A stretch of 64,000 bases of DNA, taken from assembly GCA_002104905.1 (NCBI GenBank), contig MCFE01000342.1, positions 26,881 through 90,880 on the forward strand, read 5' to 3'. Each line of letters begins with the position of its first letter. The first letter of the stretch is position 1. The translations under genes and the position numbers were made by a program. Below the pieces are notes generated by a model, which searched no databases, had not been told where the DNA came from, and saw only the letters and a program-made list of their open reading frames with translations. Below are positions 20,242-30,128 of this stretch, in pieces. The DNA comes from Basidiobolus meristosporus CBS 931.73 (taxonomy: Eukaryota; Basidiobolomycota; Basidiobolomycetes; Basidiobolales; Basidiobolaceae).

Positions 20242-20517
20242 TGTGGTAGGGTAAACATACCTCCCACAGACAAGTTTATTCATATAGTCATTATGATATA
20301 CTTATCCATATTTTATCTTATCAGTATTATCCCATTCTTCTTTTGCCCATATTATCAGTATTATCCCCATATGATGTTTACCCTGATTAGTTATTAGCAT
20401 TAGTTATCCCAGATGTTATTCAGCTTTGTGATCAGTAGATGTATCTATATAAGGCAAGTACCCGCGTCAGTACCCGTGACACATGACCTAGGTCTGTGTT
20501 ACCATCTCTACCATTTC

Positions 20518-20535
20518 AATACCATATATGGTATT
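20518..20535. promoter_or_regulatory. CArG-type palindrome in LTR
   Basis: AATACCATATATGGTATT is an 18-bp perfect palindrome containing CCATATATGG, which fits the MADS-box (SRF/Mcm1) consensus CC(A/T)6GG. It is kept in the 1071-bp LTR near 60590-60605. Confidence 0.6.
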
Positions 20536-20595
20536 TCTATGTTGCACAGGTTTCAGACTACTGATTCCTGATTGGTTGAGAGTGCTGTGCCTTTT

Positions 20596-20685
20596 AGAAC
20601 CTTCCAGGACATTCTTGGCATATTTTTAGCTCATAGTGATGTCATCAAGAATTCCACTGATACCTAGAATCTTCTAGAACCTTGT
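20596..20685 (+). promoter_or_regulatory. Two heat-shock-element-like clusters in LTR
   Basis: 20596-20615 reads aGAAc cTTCc aGGAc aTTCt (four contiguous units, one mismatch). 20666-20685 reads aGAAt cTTCt aGAAc cTTGt (one mismatch). This is the nGAAnnTTCn arrangement bound by HSF. They lie 30-120 bp before the TATA-like box. The related LTR at 59815-60885 has a perfect three-unit element at 60444-60458. Confidence 0.6.
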
Positions 20686-20715
20686 CATTAGTAATCACTT
20701 GGCAATCAGGAAAAG

Positions 20716-20747
20716 TATTTAAGGGAAAGCAATCCCTCATCAATAAA
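20716..20747 (+). promoter_or_regulatory. LTR core promoter and polyadenylation signal
   Basis: TATTTAAG at 20716-20723 and AATAAA at 20742-20747. The sister LTR has TATATAAG (60401-60408, minus) and AATAAA (60378-60383) at the same spacing. The R region must be short. Confidence 0.55.
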
Positions 20748-21049
20748 TCATCCCTTCTATCAGTAACACTTCTACCTTATTGATTAGCAGTTGATCACTG
20801 CACCTGCCTTCAACAGTACATCTAAGACCTGCCATCAAGGAGCTTTTCAGGGTAGTGCACAAGACACACAGAGGCCTTTGGAGACACTTGGAGCACCTAG
20901 GGAGCTAAAGAAGCAGGAGCTTTTACCATAGTGACATATTGACAAAGACACCAGCAGTTTAGACACAGAGGTTATTGCACCCATCAGACACCTCACACAC
21001 CTTGAGTTGTGTAGCTTCTCCCAGGAGTACCTCTACACCACCACATATT

Positions 21050-21066
21050 TGGCACCCAACGTGGGG
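21050..21066 (+). other. Primer-binding site (probably tRNA-Lys)
   Basis: TGGCACCCAACGTGGGG starts four bases after the LTR. It is complementary to a tRNA 3' end CCCCACGTTGGGTGCCA. Known eukaryotic tRNA-Lys(CUU) ends almost the same way, so tRNA-Lys is the likely primer. Confidence 0.75.
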
Positions 21067-21119
21067 GGTTTGACTGAACTGCCCCTAGAAGACTTAAGAA
21101 AGAACAAATTATCAAGACC

Positions 21120-22976
21120 ATGGATCTACCTTTACCAGGAATGCAAGGAACTCCTTTCTTTGATGGAACCAAAGTTAAAGCTTTCATCAAGAGGTGGGAG
21201 CTTTTCTGCAGAGCCCACAAAATACCTGAGGCCATTATGGCTGAAGAGATGCCCCCCTACAGCACTGATGAGATCATGCTCTCATTATATGAAAGAAATG
21301 ATCTGCTGACAAATTGGACCCTCTTGAAGAGCTACTTGATTGATGAATATGGAGAGAGACAAGTTGACTACACACTTCAAGACTTGGAGAACTTTGCTTA
21401 TAGCAAGTTTAAGCTGCTACCATTGAAAGAATACTTGAGTGGCCTTGAGCAAATTGGAGAGTCACTGAAAGCCCAAGGCATTATCACTGATCTGACTTTA
21501 TCTGCCTATCTGCTCAGAGCACTACCAGAAGGCCTGGTGAGAAGGATTGAAAACAATCCTACTGTGAAAGCTATGAGTTCACTGCCTGCATTTCAGTTAG
21601 CTAAGCAGATTCTACTTGCCCCTGAAGAAACCTCACCCATCAGAAAGCTTCTTTCAAGCCCAGAACAAAACCAAGATAGCCAAGACATACTTAATCCCAG
21701 CAATCAAAGCACTCAAATTCAGGAGCTGACACAGCAACTAGAGAAACTCTCTTTGCTACTTGCCAGCAAAGCATATGGTCAGGAGCCAGTAGAGAAAGAA
21801 GTCAAATATACATGCATGTGGTGTGACTCTGCCAACCATTCCAAGAGAAATTGCCAAGAGCTTCAGTCATTACTATCCACAGGTGATGTCCTATATAATC
21901 CTCAGGGATACATAGTCAGTAAGCATGGTGACAAATTATCCACAGCATTTGGACAAGGAGGAATGAGAGTTCACTACAAGCAAGTCACCTCTCATACAAG
22001 AAAGGTTCACCTCCATGAAGAAGAAGATCCTGACTACTTTGATCCAGCTGAAGTTCTGAACTTTGACTATGAGGACCCCAGAGAGGCCCAAGATCATATA
22101 GCTTCAATTTATGCTTCAAAGAGACACCATCCTGAAAAAATGGCTAATCTAGGCCCAGCAACAAAAGTACCAAGATGTGAGCCAGAAGTTGTGATTGAGA
22201 AGAAAGCATCACCCCCATTAATTCTACAAGAGTCTGCCAAGACCAACAACTACCACATGCAGCCTAAAGTCAAGCAAAATGGTACCCCAGAGGCTCTGAC
22301 AAGTCATATACTAGGAAGCAACATATCAATCAAGGTTGGAGAGCTACTCAGTGTATCACCATCTGTAAGAAAGACTCTGGATGAGCATATCAGAATAAGA
22401 AAGCATCCAATTGAAGCAACTCAAGGCAACCAGGTCAGGACAGTTCAAGGAAGCCAAGATATCAGTAAGCTGCATCAAAGCCAGAAACACTACTACTCAG
22501 AGGCAACTGCAACAACTACAGGAACTGTGCATAATCAAGAAATCCTATGTCATATAGACAGTGGATCTGAGATATGTGTGATGCCTTTGGAGGCTTGGAA
22601 ACAACTACCATGCAAAGACCTATTGCCCATAGACACCAATATCAATTGGAGCATGAAGGATGCCAACTCAGGGCAATCAAAGCTTTTAGGAATTATTCAC
22701 AGCTTCCCTCTCATCATTGAAGGAATACCCCATGAGATCCCAGTATTCATTTGTGCAAAGGCTAACTTTGAATTACTTCTTGGAAGACCATGGGAGGTAA
22801 AAGCAAGAGCAACTGCAGTGAACTACCCAGATGGTTCAGCATGGTATACTATATACTCAGAGAGCCCAGGACTAACAGCAACCTTCTGTGGTGTGGACTC
22901 AAACAATATCCGATCAATGACATCATGTAGATTTCTATCTCAAGAAAGGACAGGTGGCTTCATTGAGGAAGACTGA
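21120..22976 (+). CDS. Gag-protease polyprotein
   Basis: 618 codons, no break. It would form the retrotransposon particle and process itself. Capsid-like helical region about residues 1-200 (FFDGTKVKAFIKRWELFCRA at the start), Gln/Leu coiled stretch, zinc knuckle CMWCDSANHSKRNC (CX2CX4HX4C) near residues 237-250, acidic region, a DUF4100-like block (ISIKVGELLSVSPSVRKTL) near 405-425, and an aspartic protease active site HIDSGSE near 480 with the downstream LLGRPW motif. The ATG at 21120 is the first after the primer-binding site. The ORF ends FIEED and stops; no pol follows. The family is typical of basidiomycete gypsy elements. Confidence 0.9.
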   Translation: MDLPLPGMQGTPFFDGTKVKAFIKRWELFCRAHKIPEAIMAEEMPPYSTDEIMLSLYERNDLLTNWTLLKSYLIDEYGERQVDYTLQDLENFAYSKFKLLPLKEYLSGLEQIGESLKAQGIITDLTLSAYLLRALPEGLVRRIENNPTVKAMSSLPAFQLAKQILLAPEETSPIRKLLSSPEQNQDSQDILNPSNQSTQIQELTQQLEKLSLLLASKAYGQEPVEKEVKYTCMWCDSANHSKRNCQELQSLLSTGDVLYNPQGYIVSKHGDKLSTAFGQGGMRVHYKQVTSHTRKVHLHEEEDPDYFDPAEVLNFDYEDPREAQDHIASIYASKRHHPEKMANLGPATKVPRCEPEVVIEKKASPPLILQESAKTNNYHMQPKVKQNGTPEALTSHILGSNISIKVGELLSVSPSVRKTLDEHIRIRKHPIEATQGNQVRTVQGSQDISKLHQSQKHYYSEATATTTGTVHNQEILCHIDSGSEICVMPLEAWKQLPCKDLLPIDTNINWSMKDANSGQSKLLGIIHSFPLIIEGIPHEIPVFICAKANFELLLGRPWEVKARATAVNYPDGSAWYTIYSESPGLTATFCGVDSNNIRSMTSCRFLSQERTGGFIEED

Positions 22977-23009
22977 GAGAGCACTTTGTTCTCCAAACTT
23001 ACAGTGGTT

Positions 23010-23039
23010 AGCTAAAAAGTTCCCTGAAACTTTTTAGCT
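23010..23039 (+). other. Perfect hairpin before the polypurine tract
   Basis: AGCTAAAAAGTT, loop CCCTGA, AACTTTTTAGCT: a 12-bp stem with a 6-nt loop, between the gag stop (22976) and the polypurine tract (23041). The pol element has another hairpin in the same place (60901-60921). Confidence 0.75.
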
Positions 23040-23040
23040 C

Positions 23041-23054
23041 AAGTGGGGGGTGGA
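23041..23054 (+). other. Polypurine tract
   Basis: AAGTGGGGGGTGGA directly before the 3' LTR. The right-edge gypsy has GAGAGGGGGGTGGA in the same position. Confidence 0.8.
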
Positions 23055-23858
23055 TGTGGTAGGGTAAACATACCTCCCACAGACAAGTTTATTCATATAG
23101 TCATTATGATATACTTATCCATATTTTATCTTATCAGTATTATCCCATTCTTCTTTTGCCCATATTATCAGTATTATCCCCATATGATGTTTACCCTGAT
23201 TAGTTATTAGCATTAGTTATCCCAGATGTTATTCAGCTTTGTGATCAGTAGATGTATCTATATAAGGCAAGTACCCGCGTCAGTACCCGTGACACATGAC
23301 CTAGGTCTGTGTTACCATCTCTACCATTTCAATACCATATATGGTATTTCTATGTTGCACAGGTTTCAGACTACTGATTCCTGATTGGTTGAGAGTGCTG
23401 TGCCTTTTAGAACCTTCCAGGACATTCTTGGCATATTTTTAGCTCATAGTGATGTCATCAAGAATTCCACTGATACCTAGAATCTTCTAGAACCTTGTCA
23501 TTAGTAATCACTTGGCAATCAGGAAAAGTATTTAAGGGAAAGCAATCCCTCATCAATAAATCATCCCTTCTATCAGTAACACTTCTACCTTATTGATTAG
23601 CAGTTGATCACTGCACCTGCCTTCAACAGTACATCTAAGACCTGCCATCAAGGAGCTTTTCAGGGTAGTGCACAAGACACACAGAGGCCTTTGGAGACAC
23701 TTGGAGCACCTAGGGAGCTAAAGAAGCAGGAGCTTTTACCATAGTGACATATTGACAAAGACACCAGCAGTTTAGACACAGAGGTTATTGCACCCATCAG
23801 ACACCTCACACACCTTGAGTTGTGTAGCTTCTCCCAGGAGTACCTCTACACCACCACA
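23055..23858 (+). repeat. 3' LTR, 804 bp
   Basis: Compared base by base with 20242-21045 by eye, I see no difference. This implies a very recent insertion. Confidence 0.95.
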
Positions 23859-23862
23859 CCGC

Positions 23863-24740
23863 GCGGGAACAATTTTGCGCGCAATTTGCACAGTACAGGC
23901 CGGACGCGTCCGTTCGTGCCTCAACTTTGGGAACTAAAGAGATTTTGAATGAGTTTTTGCCTCAAATGACTAATGTACTACGTGATATATTAGTAGAGCT
24001 AAGTGGCTTCCGAGAGCAATATACACAGGACTCATCCAGGCAACAGCTCCAAAGTATCAGACAGAGGGTAAGTGAATACCTTGAGGAATCAGATGGAGCT
24101 TCAGGAGGAAGAATACAGACCGTGAGCAACATCGTCCAGATTGCACCAGCACGCCTTGCTGGATTCCCTACCATCTCTTGCAACCACAGCGCACCGGCGC
24201 ACGTCAGTCCAGACCACGCCAACACCCTTTACCAGAACGCCCCGCGTCAAGTCAACGCGCGCGCTTCAGAGCAAAACTACCAGAACTCGCCAAACTGCTC
24301 ATTTAGACACAAGTCCATTGGAGCGGACCGAGTTGTGTCAACATGCGGCATCACATCAAACTCAGCCAAGGGCCATCTCAACACGTCTAGGCACGCCTGC
24401 GCGTGCAGTTTTGCCTGACCATCAGCGAGTTACTTCTGGTGAACTGACTGATGATGACCAACATGAAGTGACTCAACCACCGGAGCCCTTGGCAAGTAAA
24501 AGAACGCGTCAGCGTGTGGCACTACAGGCCGGTACAGTTGGTTCAGTTGGTTCAGTCGGAGCAATTCAGCGCGGCCAAGCTGCAGCATTGCACTCATCAA
24601 CTAGGAGGCAAAATACTGACTACAAATACACAAGTAGCCAAGATGATAGTCAGCCAGGAAGTAGTATAGGTGTGCAAAGTGAGTCACTACCAAATGCTTC
24701 AGTAGTAATCCCTGTGAGAAAAAAACCTAGGAGAAGATGA
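23863..24740 (+). CDS. H1 ORF2, 3' part
   Basis: It continues 19973-20241 after the CCGC duplication (REQFCAQF...). The frame open to 24418 contains ILNEFLPQMTNVLRDILVELSGF. A second frame, open to 24740, has a Ser/Thr-rich region and a basic end KKPRRR, which looks like the true C-terminus and a nuclear signal. A GTAAGT donor at 24068, kept in H2, suggests an intron joining the two frames; acceptors at 24104 or 24149 would keep frame. The gene is broken by the nested retrotransposon. Confidence 0.6.
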
Positions 24741-25483
24741 TGCGATCGCTTTGAATCGCTCACATTTGTAATGATCCCGACAACCCTTTTTTTTTGCGAT
24801 CCAAATTGAGCCATTGCAAATCAGTGATCATCAAATTTTTGATATAAGTAATATCAAGGTTGTCTCACATTTGAGACAGAACCCCTATAAATAAACATCC
24901 TGCATATATATACGTCATCTGTAATACCAGTGCAGCTATTGGATCTTTTTTGCACCTACACGATTGCTTGCGTGCTAGCTATGACACCTTGCCCAATCAC
25001 TAGGATCAGGGATTTACTTGCTCAATGGGCAAAATGGGATATTTGATGGCAAATCAGGTAGCTTTTTCAGTAGTCAATGAGCCAATTGGGGGCTGCCAGC
25101 TTCAGGATACTTTTGGACCAATTAACCACTAAGATACCGTCCAATTGGAGTGAGGGTAACCAAAATGGTAAGTATCAGTGTAGTTTATAGTGTGATACAC
25201 ATTTATTTCCATTTACATTAAAGAAACATATCCAAATACCGGATTTTACCTGCCATTATAGCGGTATCTGATCGCGCACATGATGCAAGCATTACGAGTT
25301 GGCGCGATCATCCGCGCCAACCTCATCGTGTCAGACTGTGCCATAGTGTGCAAGATTGTCCCGCATAGTGCAAAATTGTCCAAGAACAATCCTGCCTTCT
25401 GGTAGCTATAATATCGCGCCCGATTGTTCTTTGCAACCGCAGATCGCGCCGCACACCCTGGCACGGTACAATGGAACAAGTCT
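24741..25483. repeat. H1 right terminal region
   Basis: Non-coding, with a poly-T run near 24787, several ATTGG/CCAAT boxes and TGCAA/ATTGTCC motifs, ending in the inverted terminal repeat GGAACAAGTCT. It is duplicated at 28870-29463 and, inverted, at 12258-12771. Confidence 0.8.
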
Positions 25484-26218
25484 AATAACCTCTGTGTCCA
25501 AACTGCTGGTGTCTTTGTCAATATGTCACTATGGTAAAAGCTCCTGCTTCTCTAGCTTCCTAGGTGCTCCAAGTGTCTCCAAAGGCCTCTGTTTGTCTTG
25601 TGCACTACCCTGAAAAGCTCCTTGATGGCAGGTCTGAGATGTACTGTTGAAGACAGGTGCAGTGATCAACTGCTAATCAATAAGGGAGAAGTGTTACTGA
25701 TAGAAGGGATGATTTATTGATGAGGGATTGCCTTCCCTTAAATACTTTTCCTGATTGCCAAGTGATTACTAATGACAAGGCTCTAGAATATTCTAGGCAT
25801 CAGTGGATATTCTTGATGACATCACTATGAGCTAAAATATGCCAAGAATGTCCTGGAAGGTTCTAAAAGGCACAGCACATCCAACCAATCAGGAATCAGT
25901 AGTCTGAGACCTGTGCAACATAGAAATACCATATATGGTATTGAAATATTAGGGATGGTAACACAGAACTAGGTCATGTGTCACAGGTACTGACGCGGGT
26001 ACCTGTCTTATGTAGATTCATATACTGATCACAAAGCTGAATAACATCTGGGATAACTAATGCTAATAACTAATCAGGGTAAACATCATATGGGGATAAT
26101 ACTGATAATATGGGCAAAAGAAGAATGGGATAATACTGATAAGATAAAATATGGATAAGTATATCTTAATGACTATATGAATAAACTTGTCTGTGGGAGG
26201 TATGTTAACCCTACCACA
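25484..26218 (-). repeat. 804-bp gypsy LTR, second piece
   Basis: 735 bp, continuing the LTR begun at 18381. In minus orientation it starts TGTGGTAG at 26218. It differs from the young LTRs by scattered substitutions, so it is an older copy of the same family. Confidence 0.95.
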
Positions 26219-27440
26219 GCATTCTTGAGTATTATAGTCATGACCCTCTGGAACTTGCTGGTCAGTGTCTTTAGGCCAAAGGGAGCTCCCTGAAGCATCC
26301 ATTGCATATTATTAAAAGTAAAGGCAGCCTTATGCTGATGATCAGGATGGATCTGGAATTGGTGATACGCATCCTTCCAGTCCAATTTGGTAAGTACTTT
26401 TGCACCTGATAGTGAGGAAAATATATCCTGGATTCTTGGAATTTGAAATTTATCATCTTGGAGAAGCTTGTTCAGAGGTCTAGGGTCCAAACAGGGTCTC
26501 TTCAGAGTAAGATTTCCATCAGCATCTTTCTTAGGTGCAAGTGCAAAGGGCTGTTAAATGTTGTGTTGACAGGGGCTTGAGTGATAATTCCATTGTCAGC
26601 CCACTTTTGGACTATTTCATCAACCAAGTGTTGACAAGAATGCGGAATTTGGTATTGCCTCCTCCATGTTGACTCACCAGGTGGGGCTTCTATTGTAACA
26701 ATGGATTCTGGAGTAGTGCAGAAACAATTCCTGGGAATGGCTTGGTTTCTTTCTATGGCCAGCTGAATTTCCAATTTGATTGATTGAGAATACGCTTGAA
26801 AAGCTGGGGTTGACTCCTCTGCTTCCAGATGGGGAGAGTTAATCTGTGGAATGTGATTCATTCTGGGTGTCTGAGACTTTGTGATTCCAGGATATAAAAC
26901 TGGTAGTCCACCTATGTGAAAGACAAGTTTGGTAAAGGTGTCTAGACCAATGACTACCTGAGGTCCATCTGGAATGTCAATAAATTCCATCTGATGGATT
27001 TTAGTTAATGAACCACAGTGTATGCTGATTGGGTTGGTGATACCAATTCTTGGGGCTGAGAGGTCCTCAGCCACAAGCATGATTTTTCCTGATTGCTTTT
27101 CCATTGCCAATCTGAGTTCTTTGACCATATTAGGTGATACAATAGAGTTGGATGATCCAGTATCCAGTAGTGCTAGATATGATTAGCCATTGAGTTTGAG
27201 TAGCACCTCTATAGCTTTTAGCTGCGCAATTGGTTGCTACTTTTCTTGAACAGTTGCAATTTTAGCCGGAATTTCAAAGAGGTTGTGATAATCTTGAACT
27301 GTAAGTTTTTCATATGCTTCCTCATACCCAGTCATATCATTAGTTGAATGATCAGCTAGAATCTGAGCAAATTTTGCCAATGGCGTAGAGTTCTTCTCAG
27401 GATAGGCAGGTGATCTATGTCCCATCTTTCTGCAACCTGT
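26219..27440 (-). pseudogene. Gypsy GO protease and RT N-terminus
   Basis: Minus strand from 27440: gag end, LALLDTGSSNSIVSP (protease active site, about 27150-27190), a long linker, then RT: GIITQAPVNTTFNSPL, a frame break near 26500, LDPRPLNKLL, KLDWKDAYHQFQI and GAPFGLKTLTSKFQRVM. It stops at KNA at 26219, where the LTR was inserted. RT resumes at 18380. On the right it is cut by H2. Confidence 0.85.
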
Positions 27441-27775
27441 AGCTGAACACACTGGGATATGGAAGTCTATTGGAGCTACTAAACCTAGTACTCCAAGCTT
27501 GCTCTAAGTCATTCATACCCTCTGCAAGGTGGTTCTCCATTGCTGTCAGCTGCAAATGAAGCTTCTAGGACTTTTGTTGCCATGGATGGTGGGATGAAGC
27601 CTTGTAGGGCAATAGTTCTTGTAATAGCAGAGAAGCTTAACAAGGGATCTCCTTGAGGAGATTGGGGTAGATGGACCACAGTACTTGGTATAGATCTCCT
27701 CTAGTGTCTGAACAGGAAATCCAGTGGTAGTGATTTGATTAATGAGAACAGACAATTTAGATGAGTAAGTCATTT
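27441..27775 (-). pseudogene. H2 transposase N-terminal remnant
   Basis: It reads MTYSSKLSVLINQITTTGF, nearly the same as the H1 transposase start, for about 75 codons, then breaks. The DDE core is absent. Confidence 0.85.
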
Positions 27776-28222
27776 TGAATTGGAAAGGATTGGGCTGAGT
27801 TTCTTTGATTCAATTTAGCACAATCAGCTTTATTTATTTAATTTTCCATGCATTATGATTGAATCTCCATCAATTGCCATGTTTCCCATCATTATGTTGC
27901 AAAAATCATCCTCAAACAATGACTTAGTATTTTTATTGATGTTTTACTCACAGGTCTATAATCAAATAGGAAATCTGCAATTGATGTGATTTGATCCGTG
28001 TCAATGCAATCCAAGATGCATCATGCATAATATATGGAAAATTCAACAATCACATTAGTTTTCATATATATTTCATAAAAGACCAGGTTGATGCCAATAC
28101 ACCACTGTATAAGTATTCAAATCCATCACTATGGTCACTATACCAAGTCTCAACTCAGCTTTAGTTCAGCCCAGACAAAACCCATCCCCCAGCTCACAAG
28201 CACAGTCTGGACCGGAAAGGCA

Positions 28223-28869
28223 ATGTTGTATCCATTTGAGTTCTTGCCAAATGATTTTAGTATGGCCCAAACGTCTACAATGAGCATTCATACAGATATT
28301 TGGGCACTACACATTAATCTAGCGGAACTAGATACCTAGGAGAGTCAACAGAGATGAAAGAATCTGAGTAGAAAGCTGTGGCATGAGTTCTACATCAAGA
28401 TGTCAGTGATGCATATAAGAAGATATATAATAGAACAAGTATTCAAGTCAAGAATGAGCTGAGAGTGAGGGGACTTGATGAGGAAGCCATGCAGGAACAA
28501 TTTTGCGCGCAATTTGTACAGTATGGGCTGGACATGTCTGTTTGTGCCTTGACTTTGGGAACCTAAGAGATTTTGAATGAGTTTTTGCCTCAAATGACTT
28601 ATGTATTATGTGATATATTAGTAGAACTAAGTGGCTTCTGCAAGCAATATACACAGCACTCATACAGGCAACAGTTGCAAAGTATTAGACGGAGGGTAAG
28701 TAAATACCTTGAGGAATCAAATGGTGGCTTCAAGAGGAGGAATACAGACTGCAAGCAACATTCTCTAGATAGCACCAGCATGCCTTGCTTGATTCCTTAC
28801 AATCCCTTGCAACTTCAGTGTGCCAGCGCATGTTAGTCCACACTATGCCAAGACCCTTCACAATAGCAC
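28223..28869 (+). pseudogene. H2 ORF2 remnant
   Basis: It starts MLYPFEFLPNDFSMAQ and has stops soon after. It is uninterrupted where H1 carries the retrotransposon (28484-28500), which proves that H1 target site. A GGGTAAGT donor-like site is kept near 28694-28701. Confidence 0.8.
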
Positions 28870-29463
28870 CTTAAACACCCTGCATATGTATACATCATCT
28901 GTGGCACCAGTGCAGCCATTGGATTTGATTTGCACCCAAACAAATGGTAGCATGATAGCATTGACACCTTGTCCAATCACTAGGATCAAGGATTTACTTG
29001 CTAAATGGGCAAAATGGGATATTTGATGGCAAATCAGGTAGCTTGTGTATTGGTCAAAGAGCCAATTGGGGGCTGAAGGCTCCAGGATACTTTTGGACCA
29101 ATTAACCACTGAGATACCATCCAATTGGAGTGATAGTAACCAAAATGGTAAGTATCAGTGTATTTTGTAGTGTGATAAGCATTTATTTCCATTTCCATTA
29201 AAGAAACATATCCAAATACCAGATTTTACCTACCATAATAGCGGTATCCAATTGCACATGTGATGTAAACATTACAAGTGGGCACAATTGTTTGTGCCAA
29301 CCTCATTGTGTCAGATTGTGTCATAATGTGCAAGATTGTCCCACATGGTGCAAAATTGTCCAAGAGCAATTCTGCCTACTAGTAGCTACAATATTACACC
29401 CAATTGTTCTTAGAGACTGTGGATTATGCCACATCCCCTGGCATGGTACAATGGAACAAGTCT

Positions 29464-29743
29464 AATATATTCCTTCTCCCTGATGGATTCTAGCCCACTT
29501 ATAGGTGCACTATAGCTCTTGTTTGGGTGAATTCTATATTAAATGGTGTAGAAATTGGCTCATGACTAAGAGAAATCTGGCATACCTTAGTAGTGCTTTG
29601 CAGATCAAAATTAGTTGCTTGTTGTACCTAACCCAACTTTGCATTATCAATTACCCACACACTGGGACTGCTTAGCTTCTTAATGCCATAGGCATAGGTG
29701 TCCCATGTGCACATCTGTCCTCAGTATTTTCAAACTCATCCTG
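29464..29743. other. Unassigned segment left of G1
   Basis: No intact gene. Because G1 is flanked by a GCTG duplication, this segment was contiguous with 34065 onward and may be the 3' end of the CACTA copy there. Confidence 0.35.
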
Positions 29744-29747
29744 GCTG
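29744..29747. repeat. Target-site duplication GCTG, left
   Basis: GCTG is repeated at 34061-34064, flanking G1. Confidence 0.75.
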
Positions 29748-30116
29748 TGTTACAAGTCTTGGTATAAGAGTTGTAGAGGAATAGGGAGTTTAGCTAGTAT
29801 TGTATTTACTAAAACTTGAACCAATTTTTATTGAGGTTCCAGCAGCTCCTTAAATACATTTTGCCAGATCAATTGCAGACTAATTGTATTTCCTAATGTA
29901 GGTTGTGGCTGATGACTCATTTGATTGCATCAACATCACCCAATAAGATCCTACTTAATAAATCTATTTCTGTCTGATAAGGATCAGCTGATTCATTTGC
30001 TGACTAATGCTACTGACTTCATAGATAATACTGATACACTGATAACCTAAACATATACTAATTGATTTTGACTAAATACTGATCTAACATAAACCTTCAA
30101 GCGGCAGATCATAACA
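29748..30116 (-). repeat. G1 3' LTR
   Basis: In minus orientation TGTTATGATCTGCCGC to CTTGTAACA. The polypurine tract AGTAGGGGAGAA lies at 30117-30128. Confidence 0.9.
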
Positions 30117-30128
30117 TTCTCCCCTACT

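Larger units (their letters stand above)
20242..21045 (+). repeat. 5' LTR, 804 bp
   Basis: TGTGGTAG to CCACCACA. It carries an upstream TATATAAGG with two GTACCCG repeats (about 20452-20475), a CArG palindrome, two heat-shock-type motif clusters, a TATA-like box and AATAAA. Confidence 0.95.
20242..23858 (+). mobile_element. Non-autonomous gag-protease LTR retrotransposon (TR-GAG type)
   Basis: 3617 bp: two 804-bp LTRs with no difference visible by eye, a tRNA-type primer-binding site, one intact gag-protease ORF, a hairpin, a polypurine tract, and a 4-bp target duplication. RT, RNase H and integrase are absent. It is the youngest insertion seen here. The pol element at 60925-64000 has a related LTR and the pol type usually linked to this gag type, so it may supply enzymes in trans. 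Confidence 0.9.
18453..25483. mobile_element. PIF/Harbinger transposon H1
   Basis: 7031 bp including a nested 3617-bp retrotransposon and its 4-bp duplication, so 3410 bp by itself. Ends are AGACTTGTTCCGTTGG (left) and, inverted, AGACTTGTTCCATTGT (right). A 3-bp duplication AAT (18450-18452, 25484-25486) is confirmed by the restored LTR sequence. It has a transposase gene (minus) and a second gene (plus), divergently arranged as in PIF/Harbinger. It is rich in CpG compared with its surroundings, so it is young. Confidence 0.9.
27441..29463. mobile_element. PIF/Harbinger transposon H2, truncated and CpG-decayed
   Basis: It aligns with H1 from the middle of the transposase (about 19187 in H1) to the right end. 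The left part is missing and about 650 bp of the ORF2 3' region is deleted. Where H1 has CpG, H2 has almost always TpG or CpA. The right end GGAACAAGTCT is at 29453-29463. Confidence 0.9.

Noticed and set aside
21050-21066. tRNA gene
   Set aside because: The match is only to a tRNA 3' end in antisense, directly after an LTR, as expected for a primer-binding site.
20242-23858. Assembly artefact as reason for the identical LTRs
   Set aside because: The CCGC duplication and the uninterrupted H2 copy show a genuine insertion; long reads would settle it.
18381-26218. Target duplication around the 804-bp solo LTR
   Set aside because: The flanks (GTGT and GCAT) do not match, so I do not claim one.
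27441-29463. Classical RIP as the cause of decay
   Set aside because: The losses I could follow are mainly at CpG; some CpA changes exist (stop at 6931) but are not the main pattern.
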